This document shows, one piece after another, positions 13,201 to 22,261 of a DNA stretch of 64,000 nucleotides (positions are counted from its first letter, which is position 1; every line of letters starts with the position of its first letter). The translations under genes and the position numbers were made by a program. Where the stretch lies: NCBI RefSeq assembly GCF_964204645.1, contig NC_134033.1, positions 3,345,631 through 3,409,630 on the forward strand. Reading direction: 5' to 3'. The DNA comes from Tubulanus polymorphus. Lineage: Eukaryota; Nemertea; Palaeonemertea; Tubulaniformes; Tubulanidae. The notes beneath the pieces were generated by a model. The model worked only from the letters and a program-made list of their open reading frames with translations. It made no database searches and had not been told where the DNA came from.

Positions 13201-14180
13201 ACATCATTTTGCGTCAATTAACATCGATCTGCATTGATTTTGATATATATTTTACAACAATTTTCATCGTTTTGCATCGTTTTATTTATGTATTTGCATC
13301 AATATACATCTTATTTCATCACTTCTCATCGATTTACAACAATCTATGTCAATAATGAAATTGTCATAATGACTTCCTTTATTTCACCCCTTCCTTTGGT
13401 TCGTACAGTCTCTCCATTTGGGGGGTATCTCTCAATCTATGTTCCCTCAGCGTATTGAAATTGATTAATTAATTCATACCCAAATTTGCTGGAGATAATT
13501 TGAAGTTTGAAAAATTCCATCCTAGTGTGTTGAATAACAGGCACACCGCTATAGTGCGTCTACACCGTGTGCGGTGTATCGTTTGTTGTTTATATTTTAC
13601 TATGTTTAACAGGTGCTGCCATCTTTCAATATAGATAAAAACTAATTATTGATAACATCGACACACCACGATGCTGTGTACTAGCAAAATCCATCACCGA
13701 TATATACATCGCACTGCGGTAGAGTGCGGTGTAGACGCACTGAAAGGGTTAATCGCGAAAGAAAATTCATTCATGTAGATATTAAACGAGAAATTCATTC
13801 CATCATTCATAAACGAAATAAAGTTGATTTCGGGATTGTTTTCGTTGCAGTTGTACCGAGGAACGGCGACGAGTTATCGTTTGGACGGTCTGTCGTCGAA
13901 GACGGAATACACAGTAAGGGTTTGTGCAATACGCATTTGCGACGACGACTCAGAACTGACGGGCGCGTACAGCCCGGGGGTCAGCTTTAACACGCAGAGC
14001 GTGCAGCCGGTGAGATCGGTGGCGACGCGGTCGGCCGACTCGAAGTACGCCGAGCCGCGCCAGCTCACCGATCAACAATGGGCCGTGATCATATTGTTGT
14101 GCTTCACGATATTCGCCGTGTTGTTGGCGTTCGTCGCGCAGCAGATTCTCGCCGCCGTCACCGACGACAAGAAGCAATAG
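1072..14180 (+). CDS. FNDC3-type fibronectin type III membrane protein, 3' part
   Basis: Fifteen exons splice in phase into about 834 residues: 1072-1210, 2255-2433, 3023-3269, 4161-4299, 4577-4642, 6853-6965, 7733-7838, 8450-8622, 9227-9418, 10233-10307, 10528-10778, 11483-11683, 12275-12441, 12972-13099 and 13851-14180. The product starts in the tail of one FN3 domain, then has eight more, each with the usual conserved W (for example LLLKWS, LHLRWN, IITWEEP) and the Y/F-x-F-R-V strand (YRFR, YLFQVRA, YHFRVQA). It ends in a hydrophobic segment of about 24 residues (WAVIILLCFTIFAV onward) and a short polar tail. Nine FN3 domains plus a C-terminal anchor is the FNDC3A/FNDC3B architecture, so about one third of the protein (proline-rich N-terminus and most of FN3-1) lies before the window. 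Known FNDC3 proteins are Golgi/ER-associated; the role in this animal is unknown. No disruption seen. Whether it corresponds to A or B cannot be said; invertebrates usually have one gene. Confidence 0.93.
1290..1895. repeat. Tandem expansion of a dispersed GGATCC-bearing repeat
   Basis: Degenerate units of about 80-95 bp containing ggcaagtgaggatccacc, aggtgtcactagt, gcagtaggacatcaac and ggcaatagaggattcca. The same words, mostly reversed, occur singly at about 15165-15255, 18960-19017, 32645-32727, 39065-39122, 41218-41310, 52285-52790 and 60778-60860. This intronic array is an amplified form of a dispersed element. Confidence 0.8.
2083..2187. mobile_element. Short foldback repeat (CCAGTTCCACAG family)
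   Basis: About 100 bp with imperfect inverted ends: cccagttccacagtcgtgag at the left and ctcacaactgtgaaactgg at the right, with a centre rich in gagtta/taactc. Other single copies: 8074-8176, 40874-40976, 40984-41066 and 57178-57259. Small non-autonomous foldback element, superfamily unknown. Confidence 0.7.
2255..2433 (+). CDS. FNDC3 exon b
   Basis: Acceptor tttttttcag, donor gtaagc; leaves in phase 2. Encodes the middle and end of the second FN3 domain, including SLEYDQGRGDN and PYVFRLSAANAKGK. Confidence 0.88.
2445..2633. repeat. 78-bp tandem repeat, about 2.4 copies
   Basis: Units containing cctacctcagcagggattca and aacctgatgacatcgtgaga recur every 78 bp just after the exon b donor. The word gggattcaaacc resembles a tRNA B box, and related words occur at about 51448-51636, so this may derive from a SINE-like repeat. 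Confidence 0.7.
2770..3022. repeat. Tandem array whose units contain a 3' splice site
   Basis: About eight to nine degenerate units of the type tatgtattacagtgtaatat, in two alternating lengths. The last unit supplies the acceptor of FNDC3 exon c (attacag before 3023). Upstream units present near-identical attacag sites. Confidence 0.85.
3023..3269 (+). CDS. FNDC3 exon c, flanked by tandem arrays on both sides
   Basis: The acceptor attacag is the last unit of a tandem array, and the donor gtgagt is followed within 10 bp by a G-rich array. Codes for FN3 residues including LTISWIRRP and TEYRFR. GC-rich compared with its flanks. Phase 0 at the 3' end joins exon d (LSANNDEG). Confidence 0.88.
3276..3565. 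repeat. G-rich minisatellite after the exon c donor
   Basis: Degenerate units of about 25-30 bp built on ggcgcacgggggattctgtt. Runs of three to six G in nearly every unit give the plus (transcribed-RNA sense) strand many potential G-quadruplex tracts. Long apparent ORFs here are periodic artefacts. Confidence 0.85.
3845..4080. repeat. Degenerate repeat built on cccctatgacatcatcaaat
   Basis: Three to four units of about 70-90 bp. The same family appears at 8640-9135 (same orientation) and 11705-12190 (mostly reverse), all inside FNDC3 introns. Confidence 0.75.
4161..4299 (+). CDS. FNDC3 exon d
   Basis: Acceptor tttcttgtag, donor gtaagt, leaves in phase 1. Ends one FN3 domain (SANNDEGNSRWSD) and opens the next (SFRVIWD across the junction). 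Confidence 0.87.
4503..4556. repeat. (ATTC)n microsatellite
   Basis: Near-perfect cattcattcattcattcatt run just before the FNDC3 exon e acceptor. Confidence 0.9.
4577..4642 (+). CDS. FNDC3 exon e (66 bp)
   Basis: Small in-phase exon between attccag and gtacgt encoding SPKDNGGTDVTKYILEIDEG, a central FN3 strand pair. Phase 1 on both sides. Confidence 0.85.
4735..5190. repeat. Minisatellite of the foldback-repeat end
   Basis: About ten units of roughly 45 bp: ggaactggatcctgagttca followed by gagttaactctaactcgcta. GAGTTAACTC is a perfect palindrome repeated in each unit. Units match the terminal part of the foldback family at 2083-2187, so the array probably arose from one such insertion. Confidence 0.8.
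5539..5929. mobile_element. piggyBac-like MITE with TTAA flanks
   Basis: Starts TTAA|CCCTCTCAGTGC (TTAA 5535-5538) and ends GCACTGAAAGGG|TTAA (TTAA 5930-5933). CCC ends and TTAA target duplications are the piggyBac signature. The interior holds palindromic caccgcggtgcggtg and caccgcagtgcggtg blocks. No transposase. Sister copies: about 13490-13748, 16330-16612 and a decayed one at 6987-7290. Confidence 0.78.
6499..6599. repeat. Inverted repeat, about 44-bp arms
   Basis: Left arm contains atagacttgtattacctttaac and right arm gttaaaggtaataccagtctat, separated by about 15-20 bp. Likely a foldback MITE remnant. Confidence 0.7.
6853..6965 (+). CDS. FNDC3 exon f
   Basis: Acceptor gatcgacag, donor gtaagt. 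Encodes ATYEGLDREFVCDRLLPG and the FN3 strand YRLRVSC; ends in phase 0. Confidence 0.86.
6987..7290. mobile_element. Decayed piggyBac-like MITE
   Basis: Left end TTAACCCTTTCAGTACTGAC (TTAA 6987-6990) and the conserved ctggagataatctgaaaatg match the 5539-5929 element; the right end has diverged (acaccgcggtgaatcagtga). Confidence 0.6.
7355..7600. mobile_element. hAT-like MITE with 5-bp target duplication
   Basis: Starts CAGGGGTGGATCTAGCC and ends GGATCCATCCCTG, a short inverted repeat, flanked by identical GTAAA at 7350-7354 and 7601-7605. CAGGGG-GGATC ends are common among hAT-type elements. 246 bp, no ORF. A second insertion with similar ends and a 5-bp duplication lies at 52305-52722. Confidence 0.72.
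7733..7838 (+). CDS. FNDC3 exon g
   Basis: Acceptor cgttgcag, donor gtaagt. End of one FN3 domain (EINTITTQ) and start of the next (TLHLRW), leaving in phase 1. Confidence 0.86.
8074..8176. mobile_element. Short foldback repeat (CCAGTTCCACAG family)
   Basis: Ends ccagttccgcaattgtgagt and actcacaactgtggaactgg are inverted copies of each other; the centre contains gcattgaaaatgaactaac, shared with the copy at 2083. Confidence 0.75.
8450..8622 (+). CDS. FNDC3 exon h
   Basis: Acceptor ttcatacag, donor gtatgt. Encodes NYPDNDGGSPIQEYDI and YLFQVRAISKAG, a canonical FN3 core. Confidence 0.9.
8640..9135. repeat. Second array of the tatgacatcatcaaat repeat
   Basis: Six to seven degenerate units with cccctatgacatcatcaaat and aaaagatggccgcctctaaa, filling the intron between FNDC3 exons h and i. 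Confidence 0.8.
9227..9418 (+). CDS. FNDC3 exon i
   Basis: Acceptor tgtttcag, donor gtaagt, exactly 64 codons, phase 0 at both ends. Encodes GPWSESLEVVSG, then the next FN3 start with AIITWEEPVNNGATVTDYKL. Confidence 0.9.
9455..10100. repeat. 47-bp minisatellite, about 13-14 copies
   Basis: Units aagatcagtctaagctcatt plus ttggttctataaccaatcta plus acaactt repeat every 47 bp, with degenerating edges. Similar words (taagactggtcttaag) occur singly at about 48440-48530. Confidence 0.92.
10233..10307 (+). CDS. FNDC3 exon j (75 bp)
   Basis: Acceptor ttcatacag, donor gtacgt, 25 codons, phase 0. Encodes EVKGLTPATTYHFRVQ, the late FN3 strands continued by ATNSAGPGPFS in exon k. Confidence 0.88.
10528..10778 (+). 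CDS. FNDC3 exon k
   Basis: Acceptor ttctttcag, donor gtacgt, leaves in phase 2. Covers the end of one FN3 domain and most of the next (LHLVWKEPNNHGSEIISYNI, LVPETTYR). Confidence 0.9.
10895..11205. repeat. 12/24-bp minisatellite
   Basis: Alternating tctgctgacctg and tctgttaacccg dodecamers, about 26 in all, in the intron between exons k and l. The period is a multiple of three, so open reading frames appear on both strands without being genes. Confidence 0.9.
11483..11683 (+). CDS. FNDC3 exon l
   Basis: Acceptor ttgtacag, donor gtaaga. Encodes IRIQAVNSIGVGAYS, a proline run (LPPPPPRL) as interdomain linker, and LKLKWGENKNTELIQYCVEI. Confidence 0.9.
11705..12211. repeat. Reverse-oriented tatgacatcatc repeat and a poly-G run
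   Basis: Units containing gatgatgtcataggtggatt, the reverse complement of the family at 3845 and 8640, plus uninterrupted G run at about 12194-12210. Located directly upstream of FNDC3 exon m. Confidence 0.75.
12275..12441 (+). CDS. FNDC3 exon m
   Basis: Acceptor attttcag, donor gtacta (non-optimal). Encodes YQVIYQGISQNYKV and DYRFRISASNEAGQGEYSDD; leaves in phase 1. Confidence 0.88.
12640..12780. repeat. Dispersed repeat around ggcccgagccaaatttt
   Basis: Repeated and partly inverted gagccaaatttggcccgg words. A related block is at about 38270-38330. Origin unknown. Confidence 0.45.
12972..13099 (+). CDS. FNDC3 exon n
   Basis: Acceptor atattttcag, donor gtaaat. Opens the last FN3 domain (CHIEWSPCRPMGKDTIEYIL); phase 0 at the end. 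Confidence 0.87.
13100..13350. repeat. Degenerate array of ttacatcgatttgc words
   Basis: Hexamer-like words catcga, tttgcat and ttgcgta recur about every 20-26 bp in the intron after exon n. A shorter patch is at 12455-12500. Confidence 0.6.
13490..13748. mobile_element. piggyBac-like MITE, 5' end diverged
   Basis: Right end gacgcactgaaaggg is followed by TTAA (13749-13752). The interior words gtgttgaataacaggcacac and ggtgctgccatctttcaata match the intact copy at 5539-5929. Confidence 0.7.
13851..14180 (+). CDS. FNDC3 terminal exon with membrane anchor
   Basis: Acceptor ttcgttgcag; 109 codons to a TAG at 14178-14180. Completes the last FN3 domain (YTVRVCAIRICDDDSEL), then a linker of about 30 residues and a hydrophobic anchor at about 14079-14150, ending in the polar tail TDDKKQ. 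Marked GC-rich coding bias ends abruptly at the stop. Confidence 0.93.
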   Translation: MYRGTATSYRLDGLSSKTEYTVRVCAIRICDDDSELTGAYSPGVSFNTQSVQPVRSVATRSADSKYAEPRQLTDQQWAVIILLCFTIFAVLLAFVAQQILAAVTDDKKQ

Positions 14181-17100
14181 TCGCGGCGGCGGTGATTCAA
14201 AGATGGCGCTGTCGTCGTCGTCGCTAGTCAAATGGCGCGCGCCCACGTTCGATTTCGTTCGAAAGCCGTTCGGATTCTTAACCTCTCATAGGCGTTCGTT
14301 TCGAGGAGTATACGGTACGCCGTCTAGTGAGCAGACGGCAGAAACGAAGTCGAAAGCGAGCAGACGCCGAAAGCAGCAGACGGCTGTATCTCGATCGAAA
14401 ACCGCCGAAAACGCTCGCCAACTATGGAAGATATCGACTTAAAACGCGGTATATAGAACGTCAAACCCAGAAATCGGAATAACAGAAATTTTAGTCACGA
14501 TCTAGTGGTAATTACGATCACCGATCACCGAATATTCATTGCATACGAGGTTAAGTAAATCTTGTCGATCGAAAGGTGTGCGCCATTTTTCTCTGCGTGG
14601 CTTACTTATAAAACGTTCATAGATAATTAATAATAACGATGATGATGTATTTAATGCTGATATAGAGAGATATTCTTTAAGCGTAAAATGCCATGGATAA
14701 AACTTGCTGCTGAGTTGCTGCGGAGAAATTCTCTCGTCTAAACCGTTACGCCGCGATCAGTTCGAATCGCGAAGTTCATCGGGAAGTTACCGATCGCCGC
14801 CTCCTTACCGTCGGCGTCGTGTGTTGTGGGATTTTGTTTATCGGAATCGTTTTAGGGCGGCCGGGAAAACTTAACGCGAAGATTGTTTCGAACCGGACAT
14901 TGGTAGGGTACGGTAGACTACTCCTAACTCGAATTGTTCACGTTTCTACGATAATTAGCTTTGAATTTCGAACAATTGAAATTCAATCGATGTTCTGTTC
15001 GTCGTGATGAGGTACCACCGCACACCACCAGGTGGCGTGACTGCATTTCTAAGTATCCAATTTTCAAACAAGTTTGAACTGAATTTCTAACCTATGGAAT
15101 CCAAAATGTAAAGAGTCTCTAAAAAGATATAAGAGTTTGGGTACAGTTTTTGCAAGTAACTACTAGCGCACCCGGTGGATCCTCACTTGCCACAAGTGGA
15201 ATCCTAGATCACACTAGTGACACCTGGTGGATCCTCGCTTGCCACAACAGTGCTCTGTACCCCCTGGTTCTAAGATTTATACGCTAGTTCAGCGATGATT
15301 CGAGTTCGAAGAGAAGTCTACCGTAATCTACCCGCAAGACTTATTCTTTCTGCAATGTGCCTAAATGCTTAATCATGTTACGTCGGGGAGTGGTTGAAAA
15401 ATCTCGTAATTCGGGGCTTAAGGTATAGTTATACTTAATAGGTGCAGGTTCCTGAATAAATGCGCGCACAACCGGTAAGGGGTCTTGCGAAGAAATGTTC
15501 TTGCAGTGTTAAGAAAGAAATTTCTAAGTCGAAAATCAAAAAAAGAATCTATAATACGTGAGGACAATTTATATACAGTTTTTACCGGTTAAGCAGAGTT
15601 AAGACTTTATTCACGCGAGGTCGCGGACTACGCGCGGGCAGACGGATTTTTCGTCGTCGCCGCGTCCGAACGAAACAGGAGATGTGTATTTTAATCGCGA
15701 GAAAATAACTATATATTGGTTAACCGATTGCATTTAAAAGAAAAACAAAACAAAAAAACGATTGAAAATAAACGGGCACGTCGAAAAGAGAGAAAGCGCC
15801 CTCTATAATAGCACGTATGTCGTCTGCTACCGCGCGACCGCTTCGTACGGAGACGAGGGCTTGTGAATATTTAATGAGATGGGCGGGGCTCGATCCGTCG
15901 ATCGTTACGGGCATGTGCTGAAGAGTCGTTCGCGCGTATCGAGCAGTGGACGACGCGACGACTGATTGGATGCTTGTGAAGCTCAAATTCAGTGAAACTG
16001 ATTAAGATATCCGTACGTTCACAAACACATATTATTATTATTATTATTATTATAAACGGATGTGTATATTCTCTACTTATCGCATGCATGCGTAGTTTCG
16101 TGTTTTTTCGGTGGTTTTTTCAGGGATATTGCATTTCATTCGAATCTTGAAGTCGTTTTTTTTTTTTTTTTAATTTCAATTTACCTTCGGCGACGAAAGC
16201 CGAGAGAGGTCGGTCGTGCGTTTTAAACGCGATGGAGTCCTCCGGTTCGTTTCGTTACTAGTGAAAAAAGTTCGATATGAATTCATCCCCGAGCGGAGCG
16301 CGGGTTTCTTTCGGAAAAACTAGCTCATACCCTTTCAAGTGCTGGCTAATTGTAATACCCGAAAGTGCTGGTTCGAAAATTTTGAAAAATTCTGCCCCAG
16401 TGTGTAGAATAATGGGCACACTGTATTGCCTCGACACCGCGGTGCGGTGTATCGTTTGTTACAAATGCTGCGCTATGTTTGACAGGTGCTGCCGTCTTTC
16501 AATAGAGATAAAAAACAATTACTAATTATGTAAATACACCGTGCAGTGGTGTACTAGCAAAGTCTATCACCGATTGATACACCGCGCCGCGGTGTAGATG
16601 CACTGAAGGGGTTTACTTCTAGATCGTTGAAAACGATTTATGGGTTGAGAAGTTTTTCTAAAAAAAAAGAAGAAAAACCGCGACCGTTTTCCTCAACACC
16701 GCCAGATCATTCATTTCCCAATAGGTGGCGAAATCTACTTAGCAGATGTCTGCTCGATACGACCATATTTGTTGAGTCCGTCTGCTGCCGTTTTTGTCAC
16801 AAACCGGAACTTCACCTGGTTTTCCAGCGGTTTTTAAACTAATCAGTATTCAACGCACCGCGTTTTGATACCGAATATCAAATCGAAAAAGAAAAACGAA
16901 CACGAATAAATACCCGATATTAATCTCGTTGCCATGACAACCATTTACGTATATCTTTCTCGTATTCCGATTTGAGCGAATTGTTTGTTTTGTTATTTTT
17001 TTGTTTTTAAAATCGCAAAATGGCGATGAATGAATCCTTCGAAATAGTCTTAATCGAAAAGTGAATCGGAAATCGTTTAGAAAAAAAACATGGGTCTTAC

Positions 17101-19560
17101 TTAAAATGTACAGTCAACTTGGTTCTTCGGATTTTGACCGAAAAAAAATGATAATTTTAAATATTGATATTGATGATAGTAATAATGATAATGATGATGA
17201 TGATGATTATTATTATTATTAACATTATGTGTACGAGTATATTATATAAGTAAATGAATAAATGAATAGATATATAAATATATATATGTATAAATAAACA
17301 ATTGCGTAGACCGAGAGGGGACGAGTTGTTGGAGAAAATTTTATTTTCGAAAAAAAGAAAAAGAATAATTGTCTCGTATTAATCGCACTTAAAAAATGAT
17401 AAAACGTATATTAATAATGCGTGTGAAGTGAATTGTTTTGATGTTTGTTTGTATTGATAATTCTCTCTATAGGAATATTATTAGTATTATTATTTCAAAC
17501 AATCTTCTTTACGTATCTATAGTAACTAGTCACCGAGGTTGAAATGTCATCGGGATGGGGAGTCATCGGGGGTGGTGGGGGGGGGGTTGACAACATTTAT
17601 CGGATCTGCGTTTAAAAAAGGGCCATCTCTGATAGCGCGCGATAAAGATTAGAAATGGTTTTCTCTTTTAGAAATTTGTATTTTTTTCGCCTCGAAATTT
17701 GATTTTTCGATTACGAAAAAAGAAATTCGTCGTTGATTTCGTCTAGGGGTGTGTTTATTCGGTTAAAATGGTGCTCTCTGTAATAAATGATCGATTCGTT
17801 AACTTCGATTGATTAGAAATTTTCGTTAATTATACAATTATTATCATTATCATTGATAGTGTCCGTATATTATTATTATTATTATTATTCCTCGGTGCCA
17901 GCTCTCGGTCAACGGTGCATCGATTGCTGTGCCCCGCGTTGAAACGGGGCTCGCATTTAAACAGATTTCTCATCTCGCGTCTCTGAAGAATTGCTATTAT
18001 TTCCTTTTCGTTAACGCGTTCGCTGCTGGTAGTACGGTGCTGCCCCCTATTGCGGCTAGGATCAGCTATGCGTATAGCCTGCTCATAGCGGCAAAGATGG
18101 CTGAACTGTAACTATGAGATATCTCGTAGTGGCAATAATGGCTGAACTGGAACTAAGAGATATCTCGATCTTTGGCGGCGAACGCGATGCTATGCCTGTG
18201 ATTTCATTTTCTCGGCCACCTGGTGGTCGAAAATACTCGCAGCGAAAATTTGAAGAAAAAAAAAATGGTTGTGTTAGAAATTTCTTTTTTCTCTCAAAAG
18301 AGGACCATCTGGAATAAACTGAAAAATACGTGTTGTCGTGTCCCATCGTTGTTTGGTCGTGCCGTTTTAAAATATTACGTAATCTTCCTGTCTGTTGCTT
18401 AAGTAACTCGGTATTTGTGTCCATGACAGCGGTACGCGGTAAATGTTGCTAGAGCGTGTTTGTGAGCGTGTCCGATGAGGTACCGGTGGTGCGCACCAGT
18501 TGGCGCAATGATACACGGTTTCTGTTAGGAGGTATTTTGAATTTTATCGTCGGCTCCCGAAACCAAATATTATCAAAAAAGTCATCGAACGGGTGGAGGA
18601 TCGAAACCTTGCTAATTCAGTAGCCACATTGTCACACACTTAACAATGAATGCAGCCCGTTTCAAATTCCAGCATATATATAAGTCTGGCTCAGTGTATG
18701 ATGAAATTCGTGACTGAAATTCGTGAATGCAGTGACTGAAAATTCGTAAATAGTCGAATTGAAAATTTGTGGTTGCATTTCAAAATTTCAAAAGCGAATT
18801 TCCAAGTAGAAAACTTGTAAATAGTCGAGAGTTCTTTCAGAAAAGGGCAACTTGAGGGTCTTCTGCAAGGCTTACAACGCAGCCTTGCTTGACGCCATTT
18901 GATAATGAAAAAAGTTGATTCGAATTTAATCGGATGTTGAAGAAATTGAAGCGCGCGAACCGCTAGCGACACCCGGCGCTTCCTCACGGAATCCTCGCTC
19001 GCCACGGTACCTCATTACGCGTCAACTCACGAACACACTCCTCGTGAAACGATAATTCTGGCGACTCGAAAGCGTTAGATATGTGAATGCATAAAAAAAG
19101 AATAAAAATAAAAATGCTGGCTACACAGTGGTTCTTTTCTGTGATAAATAATAACGTATGTTTGCGAGGAAAAAAATACGGAAATTATAATAAGATTATA
19201 ATTATAATTATTATTATCATTATTATTATTGTGAGGAAATCAAGATACCATTATGTGATATAGAGAAACTTATTATTATATACAGTATTTGGTGCTTCAA
19301 ACGTGGCTTGGGAAAAATTGTATTATTACATTTTACGCCGGCTGTATCGTAAAGATCCGATACAGGTATCAACCTGTAGCCTGGACCCCGACCCCATTAG
19401 ACGTTCACCGTTTAAGTGCGAAGTGTCGATGATCACTTGAAATTGATCTCGTAAAATGTCTAATGTCCGGTGTTTGTTGTTCATTTTCAATTAAGAATGT
19501 CTTGAGGTGAAGCCCTGAAGTGTGGACGATCAGAAACGGGCGCAATGGTGGTAAAGGGGT
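14181..19560 (+). other. FNDC3 3' UTR and downstream non-coding DNA
   Basis: No convincing coding exon. Candidate poly(A) signals include aataaa near 17293-17298 among several AT-rich stretches; the true end cannot be chosen without transcripts. Contains a dispersed GGATCC repeat (15165-15255), a MITE (16330-16612), TTA microsatellites (about 16027-16052, 17200-17222, 17867-17890) and another GGATCC fragment near 18960-19017. Confidence 0.5.
16330..16612. mobile_element. piggyBac-like MITE with mutated flanks
   Basis: Ends ccctttcaagtgctggct and gatgcactgaagggg match the TTAA MITE family; the flanking TTAA sites have mutated. Contains acaccgcggtgcggtgtatc and the partner acaccgcgccgcggtgta. 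Confidence 0.68.
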
Positions 19561-20143
19561 TCGGGCTACAGAATGCATCTGCTTCGGTCAGGTCAGAATG
19601 GATATAGCGCAATATCAATGACGATAAACTGGCCTTGTTGCGCTATGTGTCAACGCAAACAGGTTTTTGCCCTTACCCAGTATCGGTCACTGCTTTCGAG
19701 TCGGGGTGAATTTCATCAAAATTTATTCAGAAAAATCTTACAGAAAATTGTTTCTCCGATTGTCAACTCGTCGTAATATTTACGGCAGTGCCAACGCTAA
19801 CGAGTACGCCGATTCTCAACGCGGTGAAATATTCGCGGCAGTCGCTACTGCGCTAAGGCGCGGTTTACTTACGTCACCTTAAACTCAAAACGATCGGTCG
19901 CCGCGTAAACTTCTATTGTAAAATACGCAGCGAGCACTTTTTTCTTTAAAAAAAAAAAAACGTCTCCCGGTTACCGAGATTCGTGCATTGTCTCGAAATA
20001 TTCGCCGCGTTCAAACGAATAAACAGCTCTATATTATACACATACATAGATATATATATATATATAGACACATGATGTAATGTATGCATGGTATGTATGT
20101 AAGCGTCAGCAGACGGCATTTCGTGCATGTGTAAATATATACG

Positions 20144-20178
<35 letters not shown>

Positions 20179-21119
20179 ACTATCATTATGTATCATACGA
20201 TATAGTTATTATTAGTCCGGCGGTTTCAGATGTCGAAACCGGCCGACTGCTGTGTGGGAGCACTTCGCCCGGATCTGTTTCACCTTTTTGAACTTTCATC
20301 GCACGGACAGACGAATCATTCTAGATATATATGTATATATATATATATATATATATACTAATACAACTACACAAGGACACACTAGTTATACGCATGTTTG
20401 CAGGTTTGTTCGTTTCCGTAGCGGGACGGTGAAAGTGCCGAAATAGTGCCCGGGGGTTTGGGGGGATTGTAACGCTGCTATATTTGTTGAATATATTTAT
20501 CTGTGAAACAGAAATCGGGCGATCGTACGATAACGATATGTAAAACCCGCCGCCGAACGAACAAACCTGCGAAGACGTCACTTATGATTTTATCAGAAAA
20601 TTTACGTCGATACAAATTCGTCGTCGTCGCGCGGAATATTTTCGTCGTTAGCGACCCTCGGTCGGTTTTTTCGAACTAGTTTTTCGCTCGTCGGGTGGCT
20701 GGCTGTGAACGTTATTCAAAACGCTGGGATCAGCCATTTTATATAATGGTACGGATTCCATCCATACATGCTCCTACGGATTTAACCCCGCTTGGACTGC
20801 CCCAGATTTTGTGCAGTCTGTTTTTAGTTAGTAAGAAGCTGAGCAGGTGGATGTAGTTACCTATTGTTACACAAATACTGACCGGTATAAATAGCGTACC
20901 GTGAGTAAGGGGTTAAAGATGTTCAATGTTGAATTAAAGTGAATCAAATTGTTTATATATGTTTCTAATGCTTTGTAGCGGTTAAGGGAAGTCAAAGGGG
21001 AGAACAGTTAAATCAAATTTCGCGTAAATCGATGATCGAAGCGTTGTAATAATCAGTGAGCCTGTGTTCTGAGTTAATCAATAGACATAGTTCTTTTTAA
21101 GGCAGCTGTACTGGATTTG
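19561..21119. other. Intergenic, TA microsatellites, no gene seen
   Basis: TATA-type microsatellites at about 20046-20065, 20138-20180 and 20325-20358. Short open frames have no recognisable domain and no splice context. Confidence 0.5.
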
Positions 21120-21395
21120 ACTAGGAGCCAGTGCTGCAGTTTTGAGTTATGAGTTAACTCTGAACTCAAGATCCAGTTCTACAGAAGCGAGTTAGAGTTA
21201 ACTCTGAACTCAGAATCCAGTTCTACAGTAGTAAGTTATAGTTAACTCTGAATTCATGATCCAGTTCCACAGTTGTGAGTTAGAGTTAACCCTGAGTTAT
21301 GTTCATTTTCCGACGAGTCAAATCTTTACGCGGAGTAAATAATCTTAACCTACATTCGTGGAGCTGGACCAAGTTTTAACTCAAACTCGGGCGTT
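21120..21395. repeat. Foldback-family repeat cluster
   Basis: Three reverse-oriented units of gagttagagttaactctgaa with atccagttctacag or atccagttccacag, the same family as 2083-2187 and 4735-5190. Confidence 0.7.
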
Positions 21396-21844
21396 AACTG
21401 TTTCGGAGCGACGCGCGGAAATCTAGTTTGAAAACGGACTGAAGTCGCGATCGATACTGCGGCCGATTTGCCAAAAAAGGGAAAATTTTTTTCCAGAATT
21501 CAGTTTCTTATCCATAAAATCCTCGTCGGTGCATTTATGTAAATTGTGTATACGGAAAAACCAAAATTGTAAAAAAAAAAAAAATAAGGACGAAAAAACG
21601 CCGCCAAAGTCATGAAGCGTGGTTTTATGTTAAAGTGGCGGTGGGGTGGGGCCGATGGGTGGGCGGGGGCATATTTAATGAGTGATTGACAGATGTCGTG
21701 TAAACTTCACCCTTCGCGGTGGCCATCTTGATGATTTCTTCTACGTATCGGTATTTTTCTTCGCGTAAATAATAAATGTAGACCAAAAAAAAACATTATA
21801 TTATAAATAAATAAATGAAATGTGTACGTTATACATAAATACAT

Positions 21845-21849
21845 ATATG

Positions 21850-21902
<53 letters not shown>
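21845..21902. repeat. (TA)n microsatellite
   Basis: Uninterrupted tatata run of about 50 bp after tacatatatgtatg. Confidence 0.95.
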
Positions 21903-21905
<3 letters not shown>

Positions 21906-21984
21906 TATTAAGATATTGAAGATGACAAGCTTTGTTTGTGCGTGTAAAATGGGTTTATTTGTGTGTGTACCAGGAAAGCGAGGG

Positions 21985-22260
21985 TAGATTGAGATGACCG
22001 CACGGTTTCTGCGGAGATGACCGCCCGGTTACTGCGGAGATGACCGCACGGTTACTGCGGAGATGACCGCACGGTTACTGCGGAGATGACCGCACGGTTT
22101 CCCTGGAGATGACCGCACGGTTTCTGCGGAGATGACCGCACGGTTACCCCGGAGATGACCGCACGGTTACTGCGGAGATGACCGCACGGTTACTCCGGAG
22201 ATGACCGCACGGTTACTCCGAAGATGACCGCATAGTTTCTGCGACCGGTTTCTGCGGCGA
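21985..22260. repeat. 23-bp minisatellite, about 11 copies
   Basis: Units gcggagatgaccgcacggtt plus act repeat every 23 bp with few variants (ttactcc, tttccct). Confidence 0.92.
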
Positions 22261-22261
22261 T

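Noticed and set aside
20321-20581. 86-codon minus-strand ORF near TA microsatellites
   Set aside because: Composition is driven by the TA repeat (SIYIYIYIYI end); no supporting domain.
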